NCBI RefSeq assembly: GCF_005671395.1
Contig: NZ_CP040428.1
Location: 4,464,001 to 4,528,000, forward strand
Direction: 5' to 3'
Length of the DNA stretch: 64,000 nt
Origin: Jejubacter calystegiae
Lineage (GTDB): Bacteria; Pseudomonadota; Gammaproteobacteria; Enterobacterales; Enterobacteriaceae
Below, one piece after another: positions 34,155 to 42,821 of this stretch. The notes under the pieces are model-generated. The model was given only the letters and a program-made list of their open reading frames with translations. It made no database searches and had not been told where the DNA came from. A program made the translations under genes and the position numbers. Positions within the stretch are counted from its first letter, which is position 1. Each line of letters begins with the position of its first letter.

Positions 34155-34487
34155 TCAATTCAGAATAGCCTCCAGCCTGGCCAGCACTTCATTCACGACA
34201 GCATCAGGTATACGTTCCAGCCGCTTACCACTCCGGGCTCCCATATCAATCGTTCTGGGCTGGTCGCAGCGAATAACGCCCGTTGTTTTTGTTCCCGCAC
34301 CATCCAGTGAGACGGTAAAACCGGCTGCGCGGGCAAAGTTTCCACCGCTGGTGACGGGAACAACAACGGGTAGCCGCGTCAGCTTGTTAAACGATGCCTT
34401 CGATACGATAAGCACCAGACGTTTTCCGCTTTGCTCGTGACCGGCAATCGGATCCAGTGAAACAAGCCAGATTTCCCCTCTGTCCAT
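34155..34487 (-). CDS. MazF/PemK-type toxin
   Basis: 110 residues: MDRGEIWLVSLDPIAGHEQSGKR, then RLPVVVPVTSGGNFARAAGFTVSL and TTGVIRCDQPRTIDM, the standard beta-barrel landmarks of MazF/PemK/ChpB endoribonucleases, which cut mRNA at short sites. Conserved catalytic-type residues (R in the first loop, T/S after PVT) are visible. Its start abuts the stop of the antitoxin gene. The pair lies within a small island bounded by tRNA-Asn-derived repeats and probably stabilised a larger element. Confidence 0.88.
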   Translation of the reverse strand: MDRGEIWLVSLDPIAGHEQSGKRLVLIVSKASFNKLTRLPVVVPVTSGGNFARAAGFTVSLDGAGTKTTGVIRCDQPRTIDMGARSGKRLERIPDAVVNEVLARLEAILN

Positions 34488-34745
34488 TTACAGGATCTCC
34501 TTGCCCACCGCAGGCGCATCAATCCATTCCCGATCCTCTTCGCTCATTTCGGCATGCGGATCGCACTGCGCCAGCAGCTCCTCAAGCGAATAACGGGGCC
34601 GCTTCTGGGGTTCAATAATCAGGCAGCCATTATCAATGGTCATGCCCACTTCGCTGTCCGTCGACAGCCCCAGCGTTTTCAGCACGGCGGGAGGAACCGC
34701 CAGCATGATGGATCCGCCGACCTTTTTCAGGCGAGTTGTATACAT
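34488..34745 (-). CDS. MazE/AbrB-type antitoxin
   Basis: 85 residues from the ATG at 34745, which has a clear GGAGGTGCTC site; the frame extends four codons further without one. The N-terminal AbrB/SpoVT-like fold reads MYTTRLKKVGGSIMLAVPPAVLKTLGL...VGMTIDNGCLIIEPQKR, followed by an acidic tail (HAEMSEEDREWID) expected to block the toxin. Adjacent to the MazF-type gene in the usual antitoxin-first order. Confidence 0.88.
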   Translation of the reverse strand: MYTTRLKKVGGSIMLAVPPAVLKTLGLSTDSEVGMTIDNGCLIIEPQKRPRYSLEELLAQCDPHAEMSEEDREWIDAPAVGKEIL

Positions 34746-34758
34746 GAGCACCTCCAAA

Positions 34759-35091
34759 TATTATATTTTAATATAACATCCACGGCAGGCGATGCACAAT
34801 TATTCATCAGATTCATTGTGATTTCCTTAGCGTAATAAAGCGTGAAGAAAGCCTTAATCCATCGAAAGACAGATCCGGCAGTTTTCAAAGGCGGCATTGC
34901 CGGTAAAACGGCGACCATGCGGATACATCAGGTGCTTCTTTCAGGTCATGAAGCATTTTATGCAGGCGGGAGCTTAGGTCGTGGTAAGAAGGTCGATAAT
35001 AGAAAACTGTTTTTGCGGTTCAAAGGATTATGACAATTCAGATAAACAAAATGCGGTGCAGCTTCCGTATCCGGGCTGCGCCGGAAGGACA
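34759..35091. other. Non-coding part of the asnT island
   Basis: About 330 bases. AT-rich promoter region for the toxin-antitoxin operon just after 34745. A 63-codon plus-strand frame (34842-35033) has no ribosome site or recognised motif; nothing else seen. Confidence 0.45.
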
Positions 35092-35298
35092 TCAACGATA
35101 ACGCGAAGGCCTGATTTTTTCTGGCGCGACGCTCAACGCTTCCGCTATCAGCCTTTCGCCTTTGGGCCAGCGGCGGTTAAGAGCGTTGGTCAGCGTGGTG
35201 GACGCCAGTCCGGCGTTACGGGAAACCGCCGCCAGCGACGTTCCCCGTTTTTTCAGCGCCGCGATGATGTCAGCGGGGTGCCAGGCCTGTTGCGTCAT
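35092..35298 (-). CDS. Ner/Nlp-type DNA-binding protein
   Basis: 68 residues: W-H-P-A-D-I-I-A-A-L-K-K-R-G-T-S-L, then AVSRNAGLASTTLTNALNRRWPKGERLIAEAL and PEKIRPSRY. This is the Mu Ner / Nlp (SfsB) helix-turn-helix pattern, including the WPKGE after the recognition helix. Such proteins are phage- or island-borne regulators. Located immediately inside the right repeat of the asnT island and probably a remnant of the element's control region. Confidence 0.82.
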   Translation of the reverse strand: MTQQAWHPADIIAALKKRGTSLAAVSRNAGLASTTLTNALNRRWPKGERLIAEALSVAPEKIRPSRYR

Positions 35299-35310
35299 GC
35301 CGCCACCCTG

Positions 35311-35341
35311 TCAGAGGCGCCAGATTTAAAGAAGCCCGCTT
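35311..35341 (+). repeat. Right direct repeat of the asnT island (att-like)
   Basis: TCAGAGGCGCCAGATTTAAA and following bases match the end of tRNA-Asn and its flank (34089-34119) with two mismatches, and continue into a terminator hairpin (GCCCGCTTAAG/CTTAAGCGGGC) like that after the second tRNA-Asn. Confidence 0.65.
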
Positions 35342-35372
35342 AAGTTTCCTTAAGCGGGCTTTTTGCTTTCCG

Positions 35373-36803
35373 TCACGCGGCGTTTTTTTCCTCTCTCGCC
35401 GGAAAGATCAGACTAAAAACAATTTGAGCGGCAGGCGACTGCGGGTGGCATCGGGCGTGCACTTCACCACCATGCAGGGTCATAATGGCGCGTACGATCG
35501 CCAGTCCCAGGCCGCTGGCATGGCTGCTGCGCGCGGCATCGACGCGATAAAAGCGCTCGAACAGTTTTTTCAGATGTACTTCGGCAATCGCGGGTCCCTG
35601 GTTTATCACCTCTACCACCTGTCGGCCTTGCTCTGTGCCGACCCGCAGGATAATGCGGCTCTCTTCATCGGCATAGCGCACCGCGTTGGCAACCAGATTG
35701 CTTAGAGCCCGCTGAAACAGCATGGGGTCGGCCCATAACTGCCCTTCCCCTTCGCAGATCAGGCGAATACCCCGCTCTTCCGCCAGCCCTTCGAAATAGT
35801 CGGCGACGCGCTGCAACTCCAGCGCCATATCCAGACTGCGGTAGTTCAGCGCCGACTGCGCATTGCTGGCCCGCGCCAGGAACAAAATATTTTCCACCAT
35901 CCGCGAGATGCGCTCCAGCTCCTCCATATTACTGGAGAGCAGAGTTTCGTACTCTTCAACGCTGCGCGACTGATACAGGGCCACCTGGCACTGGCCCATT
36001 AATGCCCCTACCGGCGTGCGTATCTCATGGGCCAGATCGGCGGAAAACTGCGTCAGACGCTGATAGCCTTCGTTGAGTCGGCTAAGCATGGCATTGAACG
36101 AAACTATCAGCTGTTGCAGCTCCTGCGGCGCATCCTGCTCGCTTAACCGGGTTGCCAGGGTACTGGGGGTGATGGCCGCCGCCTCTGCGGCCATGCGCCT
36201 TAACGGTCGCAGTTCGCGACGCATCACCCAGTAGCCCAACAGGGCAATCACCAGGAAAGCCGCCGCCACCGCCGCCACCACACGCCACAGGTAACGCGCC
36301 AGCATTTTCTGTTCGTTGACCATGACATGCGCGACGGATATTTGCAGTACCCTGCCGTCTTCCAGCTTCACCAGACCCGACGCCACCCGCAACGGCACCC
36401 CTTGCCGGGTTTCTCCGGTACGCACCGCGCTCAGCAGCTGCGGGTGGTCGCTCGGCGTCGGCGTCACCGACGGCAGTTGAACCCTGCCAGGATTCACACT
36501 AATTAACGGCTCCTGCCCCTGGATCCGAAAAATTAAAACGTCCTGTTCGTTGCCCAGCATATTTTCAAACATCCCGGTATTGGCCACCAACCGATCCAGC
36601 GGAAAGCGTTTGCTCAGCACATTCCGGTAGTATTCGATTCGCCCTGTCACCTGCAGATCGCTACGGTAAATCATCTCCTGGCGCATGGCGTTATACAGGT
36701 AACCGCCTGCCGCGCTCACTACCAGCGCGGCCACCAGAGCAAAGAGGATGGCGCTACGCAGCGTCAGCGATGTCGCCTGCCAGCGCCGGGCCAGTAAACT
36801 CAT
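35373..36803 (-). CDS. Heavy-metal/redox type sensor histidine kinase (CusS/HprS family)
   Basis: 476 residues. Membrane segments at about 17-36 and 178-200 enclose a periplasmic domain. A HAMP linker follows, then the H-box [16 protein letters not shown] with the phosphorylated His near 262, N-box [12 protein letters not shown] and G-box [12 protein letters not shown]. The closest families are CusS (copper/silver) and HprS (YedV, peroxide/HOCl). Its ATG overlaps the regulator stop by 4 bases. The divergent operon encodes a periplasmic protein and a molybdenum oxidoreductase, which suggests redox rather than metal sensing, by analogy with hprRS-msrPQ. Confidence 0.85.
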   Translation of the reverse strand: MSLLARRWQATSLTLRSAILFALVAALVVSAAGGYLYNAMRQEMIYRSDLQVTGRIEYYRNVLSKRFPLDRLVANTGMFENMLGNEQDVLIFRIQGQEPLISVNPGRVQLPSVTPTPSDHPQLLSAVRTGETRQGVPLRVASGLVKLEDGRVLQISVAHVMVNEQKMLARYLWRVVAAVAAAFLVIALLGYWVMRRELRPLRRMAAEAAAITPSTLATRLSEQDAPQELQQLIVSFNAMLSRLNEGYQRLTQFSADLAHEIRTPVGALMGQCQVALYQSRSVEEYETLLSSNMEELERISRMVENILFLARASNAQSALNYRSLDMALELQRVADYFEGLAEERGIRLICEGEGQLWADPMLFQRALSNLVANAVRYADEESRIILRVGTEQGRQVVEVINQGPAIAEVHLKKLFERFYRVDAARSSHASGLGLAIVRAIMTLHGGEVHARCHPQSPAAQIVFSLIFPAREEKNAA

Positions 36804-37480
36804 GGACGCACCTCACAGACGTAACCGATCCCACGCACGGTATGAATAAGTTTGATATCAAACGGCCGGTCAATTTTGGCGCGCAGCCGCTTGATCGCCA
36901 CATCCACCACGTTGGTATCGCTGTCGAAATTCATATCCCATACCTGGGAGGCGATCATGGTGCGCGACAGCACCTCTCCTTCACGCCTTACCAGCAGATG
37001 CAGCAACATAAACTCTTTATTGGTCAGCGGAATAACGCAGTCCTGGCGGGTTACTTTACGCCGCAGCACATCAATATGCAGATCGGCCAGGGTGTAGCGA
37101 TCGGATTCCCGTACCGTTCCGCGGCGCAGCAGAGTGCGCAGCCGCAGCACCAGCTCGGTAAACGAAAAGGGTTTCACCAGGTAATCGTCGGCCCCTAGTT
37201 CAAGGCCGTGGATGCGATCCTGCACCTCGTCGCGGGCGGTAAGAAACAGAATTGGCACATCGCTTTTCTTGCGCAGAACGTCAATGATCTGCCAGCCATC
37301 AAGCCCCGGCAACATCACGTCCAGTACAATGGCATCGTAACTGTACTCCAGGGCCCGGAACAGACCATCGGTACCGTCACACGCCAGATCAACGCCGTAT
37401 CCCGCCTCCGTCAGCCCCTTCTTCAGGTAATTACCGGTCCCGGTATCATCTTCCACTACTAATATGCGCATGCTCACCAC
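36800..37480 (-). CDS. OmpR-type response regulator (CusR/HprR family)
   Basis: 226 residues. Receiver domain with phosphorylation Asp in [15 protein letters not shown] near residue 51 and Lys in [10 protein letters not shown]; winged-helix domain at the C-terminus ([33 protein letters not shown]). The N-terminal MRILVVEDD suggests the start may be 37471 rather than 37480. It is the partner of the adjacent sensor kinase and lies divergent from a three-gene operon it probably regulates from the 130-base gap between them. Confidence 0.88.
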   Translation of the reverse strand: MVSMRILVVEDDTGTGNYLKKGLTEAGYGVDLACDGTDGLFRALEYSYDAIVLDVMLPGLDGWQIIDVLRKKSDVPILFLTARDEVQDRIHGLELGADDYLVKPFSFTELVLRLRTLLRRGTVRESDRYTLADLHIDVLRRKVTRQDCVIPLTNKEFMLLHLLVRREGEVLSRTMIASQVWDMNFDSDTNVVDVAIKRLRAKIDRPFDIKLIHTVRGIGYVCEVRP

Positions 37481-37609
37481 CTCATTACGTTCGCAAACAG
37501 ATTAACAGTTTCCGCGTCACTGCTTGATGACATTAATGTCATCAAACGGACATGGTGCTGTCCCGATCGCCAGGCCATGCTTAACCCACAAACGACTACA
37601 GGAGGATTT

Positions 37610-38236
37610 ATGCATACACGACAACGTCTCGCCGGTTTACTGCTGTCCACCCTGATGCTGTGCAGCGGTATCGCCACCGCCGCGCAGGCACCAGGCAAAG
37701 CCATCGCGCCGCTGCGCGGCACCATCGACAAGGTCTCTGATGCCCAACTGCAACTGACCGACCGCAAAGGTGAAAAGGTCGAGGTCAAACTTAACGACAA
37801 AACCCAGGTATATAGCGTTTCTAAAGGATCGACCGACGATATCAAGCCGGACAGCTTTATCGGCACCGCAGCGGTCCCCCAGGCCGACGGCAGCCTGAAA
37901 GCGCTTGAAGTGCACGTCTTTGCCGCCAGCCTGCGTGGAACGGGTGAAGGTCACTCCCCCTGGGAATCCGCCGACGGCAAAACCAATACCATGACCAACG
38001 GCACCATCGGCAAGCTGGTGAATGCCAATGGCCGCACGCTGACCGTTAAGTACGGCGATCAGCAAAAGAATGTCAGCGTTCCGGACGATACGCCAGTTGT
38101 GACCATCGATCCCGGCGATCGCAGCCTGCTTAAACCCGGTACCCATATTGTACTGTTCTCCGCCACTGACGATAAAGGCGAGCGCGTCGCTACCCGTATT
38201 TCCGCTGGCAAAGACGGTACCGTACCGCCGATGTAA
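37610..38236 (+). CDS. Periplasmic DUF5666-like protein
   Basis: 208 residues from the ATG at 37610, with AGGAGGATTT before it. Signal peptide about residues 1-28 (LAGLLLSTLMLCSGIATAAQ), then two repeats of a beta-rich domain: PLRGTIDKVSDAQLQLTDRKGEKVEVKL and NGTIGKLVNANGRTLTVKYGDQQKNVSV. The pattern is that of DUF5666-type OB-fold proteins. First gene of an operon with a cytochrome b and a molybdopterin oxidoreductase; the role is unknown. Confidence 0.7.
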   Translation: MHTRQRLAGLLLSTLMLCSGIATAAQAPGKAIAPLRGTIDKVSDAQLQLTDRKGEKVEVKLNDKTQVYSVSKGSTDDIKPDSFIGTAAVPQADGSLKALEVHVFAASLRGTGEGHSPWESADGKTNTMTNGTIGKLVNANGRTLTVKYGDQQKNVSVPDDTPVVTIDPGDRSLLKPGTHIVLFSATDDKGERVATRISAGKDGTVPPM

Positions 38237-38250
38237 TCCGGGAGGCCTGC

Positions 38251-38859
38251 ATGAAAACCAACGCGTCGCGGCCAGTACATCGCTGGCCAGTCAGGCTTAC
38301 CCACTGGGTGAATCTGTTCGCCATGGTCTGCATGTTCATGAGCGGTTGGGAAATCTACAACGCTTCGCCGCTGTTCGACTTCCGCTTTCCCCCGGCGGTG
38401 ACGCTGGGGGGCTGGCTGGGTGGCGCGATTGGCTGGCATCTGGCGGTGATGTGGCTGCTGGTATTCAACGCCCTGTGCTATCTGCTGTGGAGCCTGTTTA
38501 GCGGCCACCTGCGCCGCGACCTGCTGCCGCTGCGCCTGGCCGCACTGCGGCATGATATCTGGCTGACGTTAACGCTGCGGCTGCGCCACCGCCACGGCCA
38601 TTACAACGCGATTCAAAAGCTGATGTATCTCGGTGTACTGGTGCTCGGTCTGCTGCTGGTACTTTCCGGGCTGGCTATCTGGAAGCCGGTACAATTGTAC
38701 TGGCTGGTGGCGATATTCGGCGGTTTTGATATCGCACGTTATGTCCACTTTTTGGCCATGGCGGGTATCGGGTTGTTTGTCATCATCCACGTGCTGATGG
38801 TGATCGTTGTTCCGTCCACGCTGTGGGCCATGCTGTCAGGAGGCAAACGTGAAGGATAA
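38251..38859 (+). CDS. Cytochrome b membrane subunit
   Basis: 202 residues with four membrane segments. It resembles the di-haem cytochrome b561/hydrogenase b-type family: VRLTHWVNLFAMVCMFMSG near the N-terminus, W-H-L-A-V near residue 70, IQKLMYLGVLVLGLLLVLSG, and RYVHFLAMAGIGLFVIIHVLMV near the C-terminus supply haem-ligand His residues. It probably passes electrons from the quinone pool to the molybdenum enzyme encoded next, as MsrQ does for MsrP, although it is not MsrQ-like in sequence. The GTG start of the next gene overlaps its end. Confidence 0.82.
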   Translation: MKTNASRPVHRWPVRLTHWVNLFAMVCMFMSGWEIYNASPLFDFRFPPAVTLGGWLGGAIGWHLAVMWLLVFNALCYLLWSLFSGHLRRDLLPLRLAALRHDIWLTLTLRLRHRHGHYNAIQKLMYLGVLVLGLLLVLSGLAIWKPVQLYWLVAIFGGFDIARYVHFLAMAGIGLFVIIHVLMVIVVPSTLWAMLSGGKREG

Positions 38860-39616
38860 AAACCCATCCCGCCGCGCACCCGCGCTGGAGCCGGATCAGA
38901 AAAAGCAGCTGGTGAATCTACAGCGCCGGTTACTGCTGCGTTCCGGCCTGACGCTGGGGGGCGTGGCGATGCTGACTGGATGCGATATGCAGGATGGCGA
39001 TCGGGTCGACAAAGTGCTGTGGGCCATGTCACGCTGGAACGACAGGGTTCAGTCCTGGCTGTTCAGCGGCCAGCGCCTGGCTCAGACTTATCGCCCGGAC
39101 CAGATAACCGATCCCTTTCCGTTCAATGCCTTTTATCCGGAATACAACACCCCGATAGTAGATCTGGCCGACTACCGGCTGGAAGTCTCCGGCAAGGTCG
39201 AGAAAAAAGCGCCCTGGACGCTGGAACAGTTACAGCGTCTGCCGCAGCAAAGCCAGATCACCCGGCTTATCTGCATTGAAGGCTGGAGCGCCATCGGCCA
39301 GTGGGGAGGCGTGCCGCTGAAGCTCTTCCTCCAGCATATCGGCGCCGATCTCAACGCCCGCTACGTTGGCTTTAAATGTGCGGATCGCTACTACTCCAGC
39401 ATCGATATGGCTACCGCGCTGCATCCGCAAACCATTCTGGCGCTGGATTTTGCCGGTAAAGCATTACCGGAAGAGTACGGTTATCCCTTGCGACTGCGGG
39501 TGCCGACCAAACTGGGCTTCAAAAACGCCAAGCATATCGCCGCCATTTTCGTCAGCGATACCAATCCCGGCGGTTACTGGGAAGATCAGGGCTACAACTG
39601 GTTTAGCGGTATTTAA
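38849..39616 (+). CDS. Molybdopterin-dependent oxidoreductase (sulfite oxidase/MsrP fold)
   Basis: 255 residues from the GTG at 38849, with CAGGAGGC upstream. A twin-arginine-like signal (QRRLLLRSGLTLGGVAMLTGC) suggests Tat export and possibly a lipid anchor at L-T-G-C. The Mo-pterin domain is recognised by RLICIEGWSAIGQWGGVPL, where the Cys would coordinate Mo, and by GYPLRLRVPTKLGFKNAKHI. The dimerisation domain of true sulfite oxidases is missing, as in MsrP. The likely role is periplasmic oxyanion or sulfoxide reduction with the adjacent cytochrome b; the substrate is not known. Confidence 0.82.
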   Translation: MKDKNPSRRAPALEPDQKKQLVNLQRRLLLRSGLTLGGVAMLTGCDMQDGDRVDKVLWAMSRWNDRVQSWLFSGQRLAQTYRPDQITDPFPFNAFYPEYNTPIVDLADYRLEVSGKVEKKAPWTLEQLQRLPQQSQITRLICIEGWSAIGQWGGVPLKLFLQHIGADLNARYVGFKCADRYYSSIDMATALHPQTILALDFAGKALPEEYGYPLRLRVPTKLGFKNAKHIAAIFVSDTNPGGYWEDQGYNWFSGI

Positions 39617-39895
39617 CCGCTTCCAGGCCCTTTTAATATTAACCAACCGTTAAATAACCGGCCTTTTACCCTCTCTATATTTAGCGGCGCTTAACCCCCT
39701 ATTAAGTTGCCGCCTTTTCTTCCCCCTCGTATGCTTAGCCCCGACCCACCGCCAGCGCTGCTGAGCCCGGTCATACAATATTCCAACACTCTCCGATGAC
39801 GTATACAGACCCCCGAACCGCCAGGCCGCGTTTTACGCAGCCCAGGGCGCGGCCGGGTGCGTCCTGAGCCACACCAATAAATGGAGCTAATGCTC

Positions 39896-41470
39896 ATGTT
39901 GAAAAAATCTGCTTTTGGCAAAACGATGATCGCCACCCTGCTGTCAGTGGCATGCGGCTCGTTTTCCGCTCACGCGGCGGCCCCTAAAACCGCACCGGAA
40001 CAGAACGCGGCTAAACCGAATATCGTGGTGATTTTCGGTGATGATATCGGCTACTGGAACCTCAGCACCTATAACCAGGGAATGATGGGCTACAAAACGC
40101 CGAATATCGACAGCATCGCCAGCGCCGGGGCAAAATTCACCTCTTACTACGCCGAGCAGAGCTCCACCGCCGGTCGTTCCGCCTTTATTACCGGCCAGAT
40201 GCCGTTTCGCACCGGGCTGAGTAAAGTCGGCATGCCCGGCGCGCCCCAGGGGCTGCAGAAAGAAGATCCCACCATCGCCAGCATTCTTAAGCAGCTGGGC
40301 TACGCCACCGGCCAGTTTGGTAAAAACCACCTGGGCGATCGCGATGAATTCCTGCCTACCGCTCACGGTTTCGATGAGTTTCTGGGCAACCTGTATCACC
40401 TGAATGCCGAAGAAGAGCCGGAAAATCCGGACTACCCGAAAGATCCCGCCTTCCGTAAGCAGTTCGGTCCGCGCGGCGTGATTAAGAGCACGGCCGACGG
40501 CAAAATCGAAGATACCGGGCCGCTGACCGTGAAGCGTATGGGTACCGTGGACGAAGAGACCCTGGCGGCCAATAACGACTTTATGGAGCGTCAGGTTAAA
40601 GCCGGTAAGCCGTTCTTCACCTGGTTCAACACCACCCGTATGCATAACAAAACCCACCTGAAGGATGACAGCCAGGGCGTGACCGGCCTGGGCGACTATG
40701 CCGACGGCATGGTGGAGCATGACAAAATGGTGGGCGAGGTGCTGAAGAAAATTAAAGATCTCGGTATTGAAGATAACACCATCGTTATCTACACCACCGA
40801 TAACGGCCCGATGACCGCCACCTGGCCGGATGCCGGTATCACGCCGTTCCGCGGCGAGAAGAACACCGGCTGGGAAGGCGGCTTCCGGGTTCCGGCCATG
40901 GTCAAATGGCCAGGCCATATCCAGGCCGGTACGGTGATCAACGATATGTTCGCCAGCTATGACTGGTTCCCGACCCTGGTGGCGGCAGCCGGCGAGCCGG
41001 ATATCAAAGGCAAGCTGCTGAAAGGCTATAAAACTCCGGCCATCACCTACAAGGTACACCTGGACGGCTACAACCAGCTCGGCTTCCTGCAGGGCAAGGC
41101 TAAAGACCAGCGTAACGAATTCTTCTACTGGAGCGATGACGGCGATCTGCTGGCCATGCGCTACGGCCGCTGGAAAGCCCACTTTATGATTCAGCAGCAT
41201 ACCGGTCTGGATCTGTGGAAGTATCCGTTCGTTAAGCTGCGCGTGCCGCTGATCTTCGATCTGGAAGTGGATCCGCTGGAAAAAGGCGACCAGGGCATGG
41301 GTTACAACACCTGGTTCTATGACCGTCTGTTCCTGCTGGGCGGCGCTCAGAAAGAGGTCGGCGATATGCTGAAGAGCTTTAAAGCCTTCCCGCCGCGCCA
41401 GAAGCCGGGCTCCTTTACCGTCTCTGATGTCCGCAGCATGCTGGCTCAGGGCAGTGCGGTAAGCAAGTAA
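39896..41470 (+). CDS. Periplasmic serine-type arylsulfatase
   Basis: 524 residues from the ATG at 39896 (MLKKSAFGKTM), the one best spaced from GGAGCTA. Signal peptide to about A-H-A-A-A. Metal-binding IVVIFGDDIGYWN near the N-terminus; the formylglycine signature reads S-T-A-G-R near residue 90 (family C/S-x-P/A-x-R), with Ser in place of Cys, so maturation needs a radical SAM maturase, which is encoded next. Other active-site parts: GKNHLGD, IVIYTTDNGP and FRGEKNTGWEGG. It releases sulfate from sulfate esters in the periplasm. AtsA of Klebsiella is the closest kind I know, also paired with a maturase. Confidence 0.9.
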   Translation: MLKKSAFGKTMIATLLSVACGSFSAHAAAPKTAPEQNAAKPNIVVIFGDDIGYWNLSTYNQGMMGYKTPNIDSIASAGAKFTSYYAEQSSTAGRSAFITGQMPFRTGLSKVGMPGAPQGLQKEDPTIASILKQLGYATGQFGKNHLGDRDEFLPTAHGFDEFLGNLYHLNAEEEPENPDYPKDPAFRKQFGPRGVIKSTADGKIEDTGPLTVKRMGTVDEETLAANNDFMERQVKAGKPFFTWFNTTRMHNKTHLKDDSQGVTGLGDYADGMVEHDKMVGEVLKKIKDLGIEDNTIVIYTTDNGPMTATWPDAGITPFRGEKNTGWEGGFRVPAMVKWPGHIQAGTVINDMFASYDWFPTLVAAAGEPDIKGKLLKGYKTPAITYKVHLDGYNQLGFLQGKAKDQRNEFFYWSDDGDLLAMRYGRWKAHFMIQQHTGLDLWKYPFVKLRVPLIFDLEVDPLEKGDQGMGYNTWFYDRLFLLGGAQKEVGDMLKSFKAFPPRQKPGSFTVSDVRSMLAQGSAVSK

Positions 41471-41525
41471 GTCTCACCCCCTCGGGCGCTGCCGCGCCCG
41501 ATTCATCCCCCTCCCGAGGTTGATT

Positions 41526-42821
41526 ATGAAGCAAAGCACCACGCTACCCGTACGGGCTCTCCCCGAAGCCGAAGCCTACAGCGGCAAAGGGACTGGATGG
41601 AAAAGACGCTTTCACGTGATGGCCAAACCCACAGGCTCCCGCTGCAATATCGACTGTAGCTACTGCTTTTATCTGCACAAATCGCAGCTACTGAAGCAGG
41701 AACGGAACCGGGGTATGAGCGACGAAACGCTGGAGCGCTTTATTCGCCAGTACATCGAAGGTCAGGATGGCGAACAGGTGGTCTTCTCGTGGCAGGGCGG
41801 CGAGCCTACGCTGATGGGACTGGACTTCTTTCACAAGGTCGTACGCTACCAGAATAAGTATCAGAAACCGGGACAGCGGATCGAAAACGATCTCCAGACC
41901 AACGGCATTCTGATTAACGATCGGTGGGCGGCCTTTTTAAAGCAGCACCGCTTCCTGGTGGGGCTGTCTATCGACGGCCCGCGTGAACTGCACGATCGCT
42001 ATCGCCTGACCCGTAGCGGCGGTCCCACGTTTGACCGCGTGATGGCAGGGGTGGATGCCCTGAAAAAACACCAGGTCCCCTTTAACGCGCTGGTGACCGT
42101 CAACCGGACCAACGCCCGCTTTCCCCTTGAGGTATATCGCTTTTTAACCCAGGAGCTGGGCGCTACCTATATTCAGTTCAATCCGTGCGTGGAGCCGGTC
42201 ACTTTTGACCATACCGCCCCGCAGTTCTGGCGTGATGACAGCATCCCGGTCACCGGCAGTCGCCGTGCCAGACCGGGCGACCTGGATTCCATCGTGACCG
42301 ACTGGTCTGTGGATCCCGAGGACTGGGGCAAATTCCTGATCGCCACCTTCGAAGAGTGGGTGAACCACGATCTGGGCCGGGTTCAGGTCAACCTGTTCGA
42401 AACCGCCGTCGCCCAGACCCTGGGGATGCCTTCCCAGATCTGCACCAGCGCCGAATTTTGCGGCAAAGGGCTGGCGATTGAGCAGAACGGCGATATTTTT
42501 TCCTGCGACCACTACGTCTACCCCGAATATCAGCTGGGCAATATTCACGATAACAGCCTGGCCCGTATGGCTATCTCCGAACGCCAGCAGGCCTTCGGCT
42601 TTGGTAAGCGCGATACGCTGCCGCAGTACTGTCGGCAGTGCCCGCATCTGAAACTGTGCTGGGGCGAATGCCCGAAAAACCGCCTGGTGCGCAGCCCGCA
42701 GGGCGAAACCGGCCTTAACTATCTGTGCCCCGGCATTCGCGCCTTTTTCGACTACGCCTCCCCTATCCTGGCGGGCATTGCCACGCTACTCAAACGTCAA
42801 ACCACAGGTGAAATGCAATGA
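41526..42821 (+). CDS. Anaerobic sulfatase-maturating enzyme (AtsB-type radical SAM)
   Basis: 431 residues from the ATG at 41526. The radical SAM motif is C-N-I-D-C-S-Y-C near residue 38, followed by SWQGGEPTLMG. The SPASM-type C-terminal cysteines (CTSAEFCGKGLA, SCDHYVYP, YCRQCPHLKLCWGECPKNR) bind two more clusters. It converts the active-site Ser or Cys of sulfatases to formylglycine in the cytoplasm before export. The cognate substrate is the sulfatase encoded 55 bases upstream. It overlaps the MoxR gene by 4 bases, tying maturation to the downstream operon. Confidence 0.92.
   Translation: MKQSTTLPVRALPEAEAYSGKGTGWKRRFHVMAKPTGSRCNIDCSYCFYLHKSQLLKQERNRGMSDETLERFIRQYIEGQDGEQVVFSWQGGEPTLMGLDFFHKVVRYQNKYQKPGQRIENDLQTNGILINDRWAAFLKQHRFLVGLSIDGPRELHDRYRLTRSGGPTFDRVMAGVDALKKHQVPFNALVTVNRTNARFPLEVYRFLTQELGATYIQFNPCVEPVTFDHTAPQFWRDDSIPVTGSRRARPGDLDSIVTDWSVDPEDWGKFLIATFEEWVNHDLGRVQVNLFETAVAQTLGMPSQICTSAEFCGKGLAIEQNGDIFSCDHYVYPEYQLGNIHDNSLARMAISERQQAFGFGKRDTLPQYCRQCPHLKLCWGECPKNRLVRSPQGETGLNYLCPGIRAFFDYASPILAGIATLLKRQTTGEMQ

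Noticed and set aside
34842..35033. 63-codon plus-strand ORF in the asnT island
   Set aside because: No ribosome site or motif; compositionally like non-coding flank.
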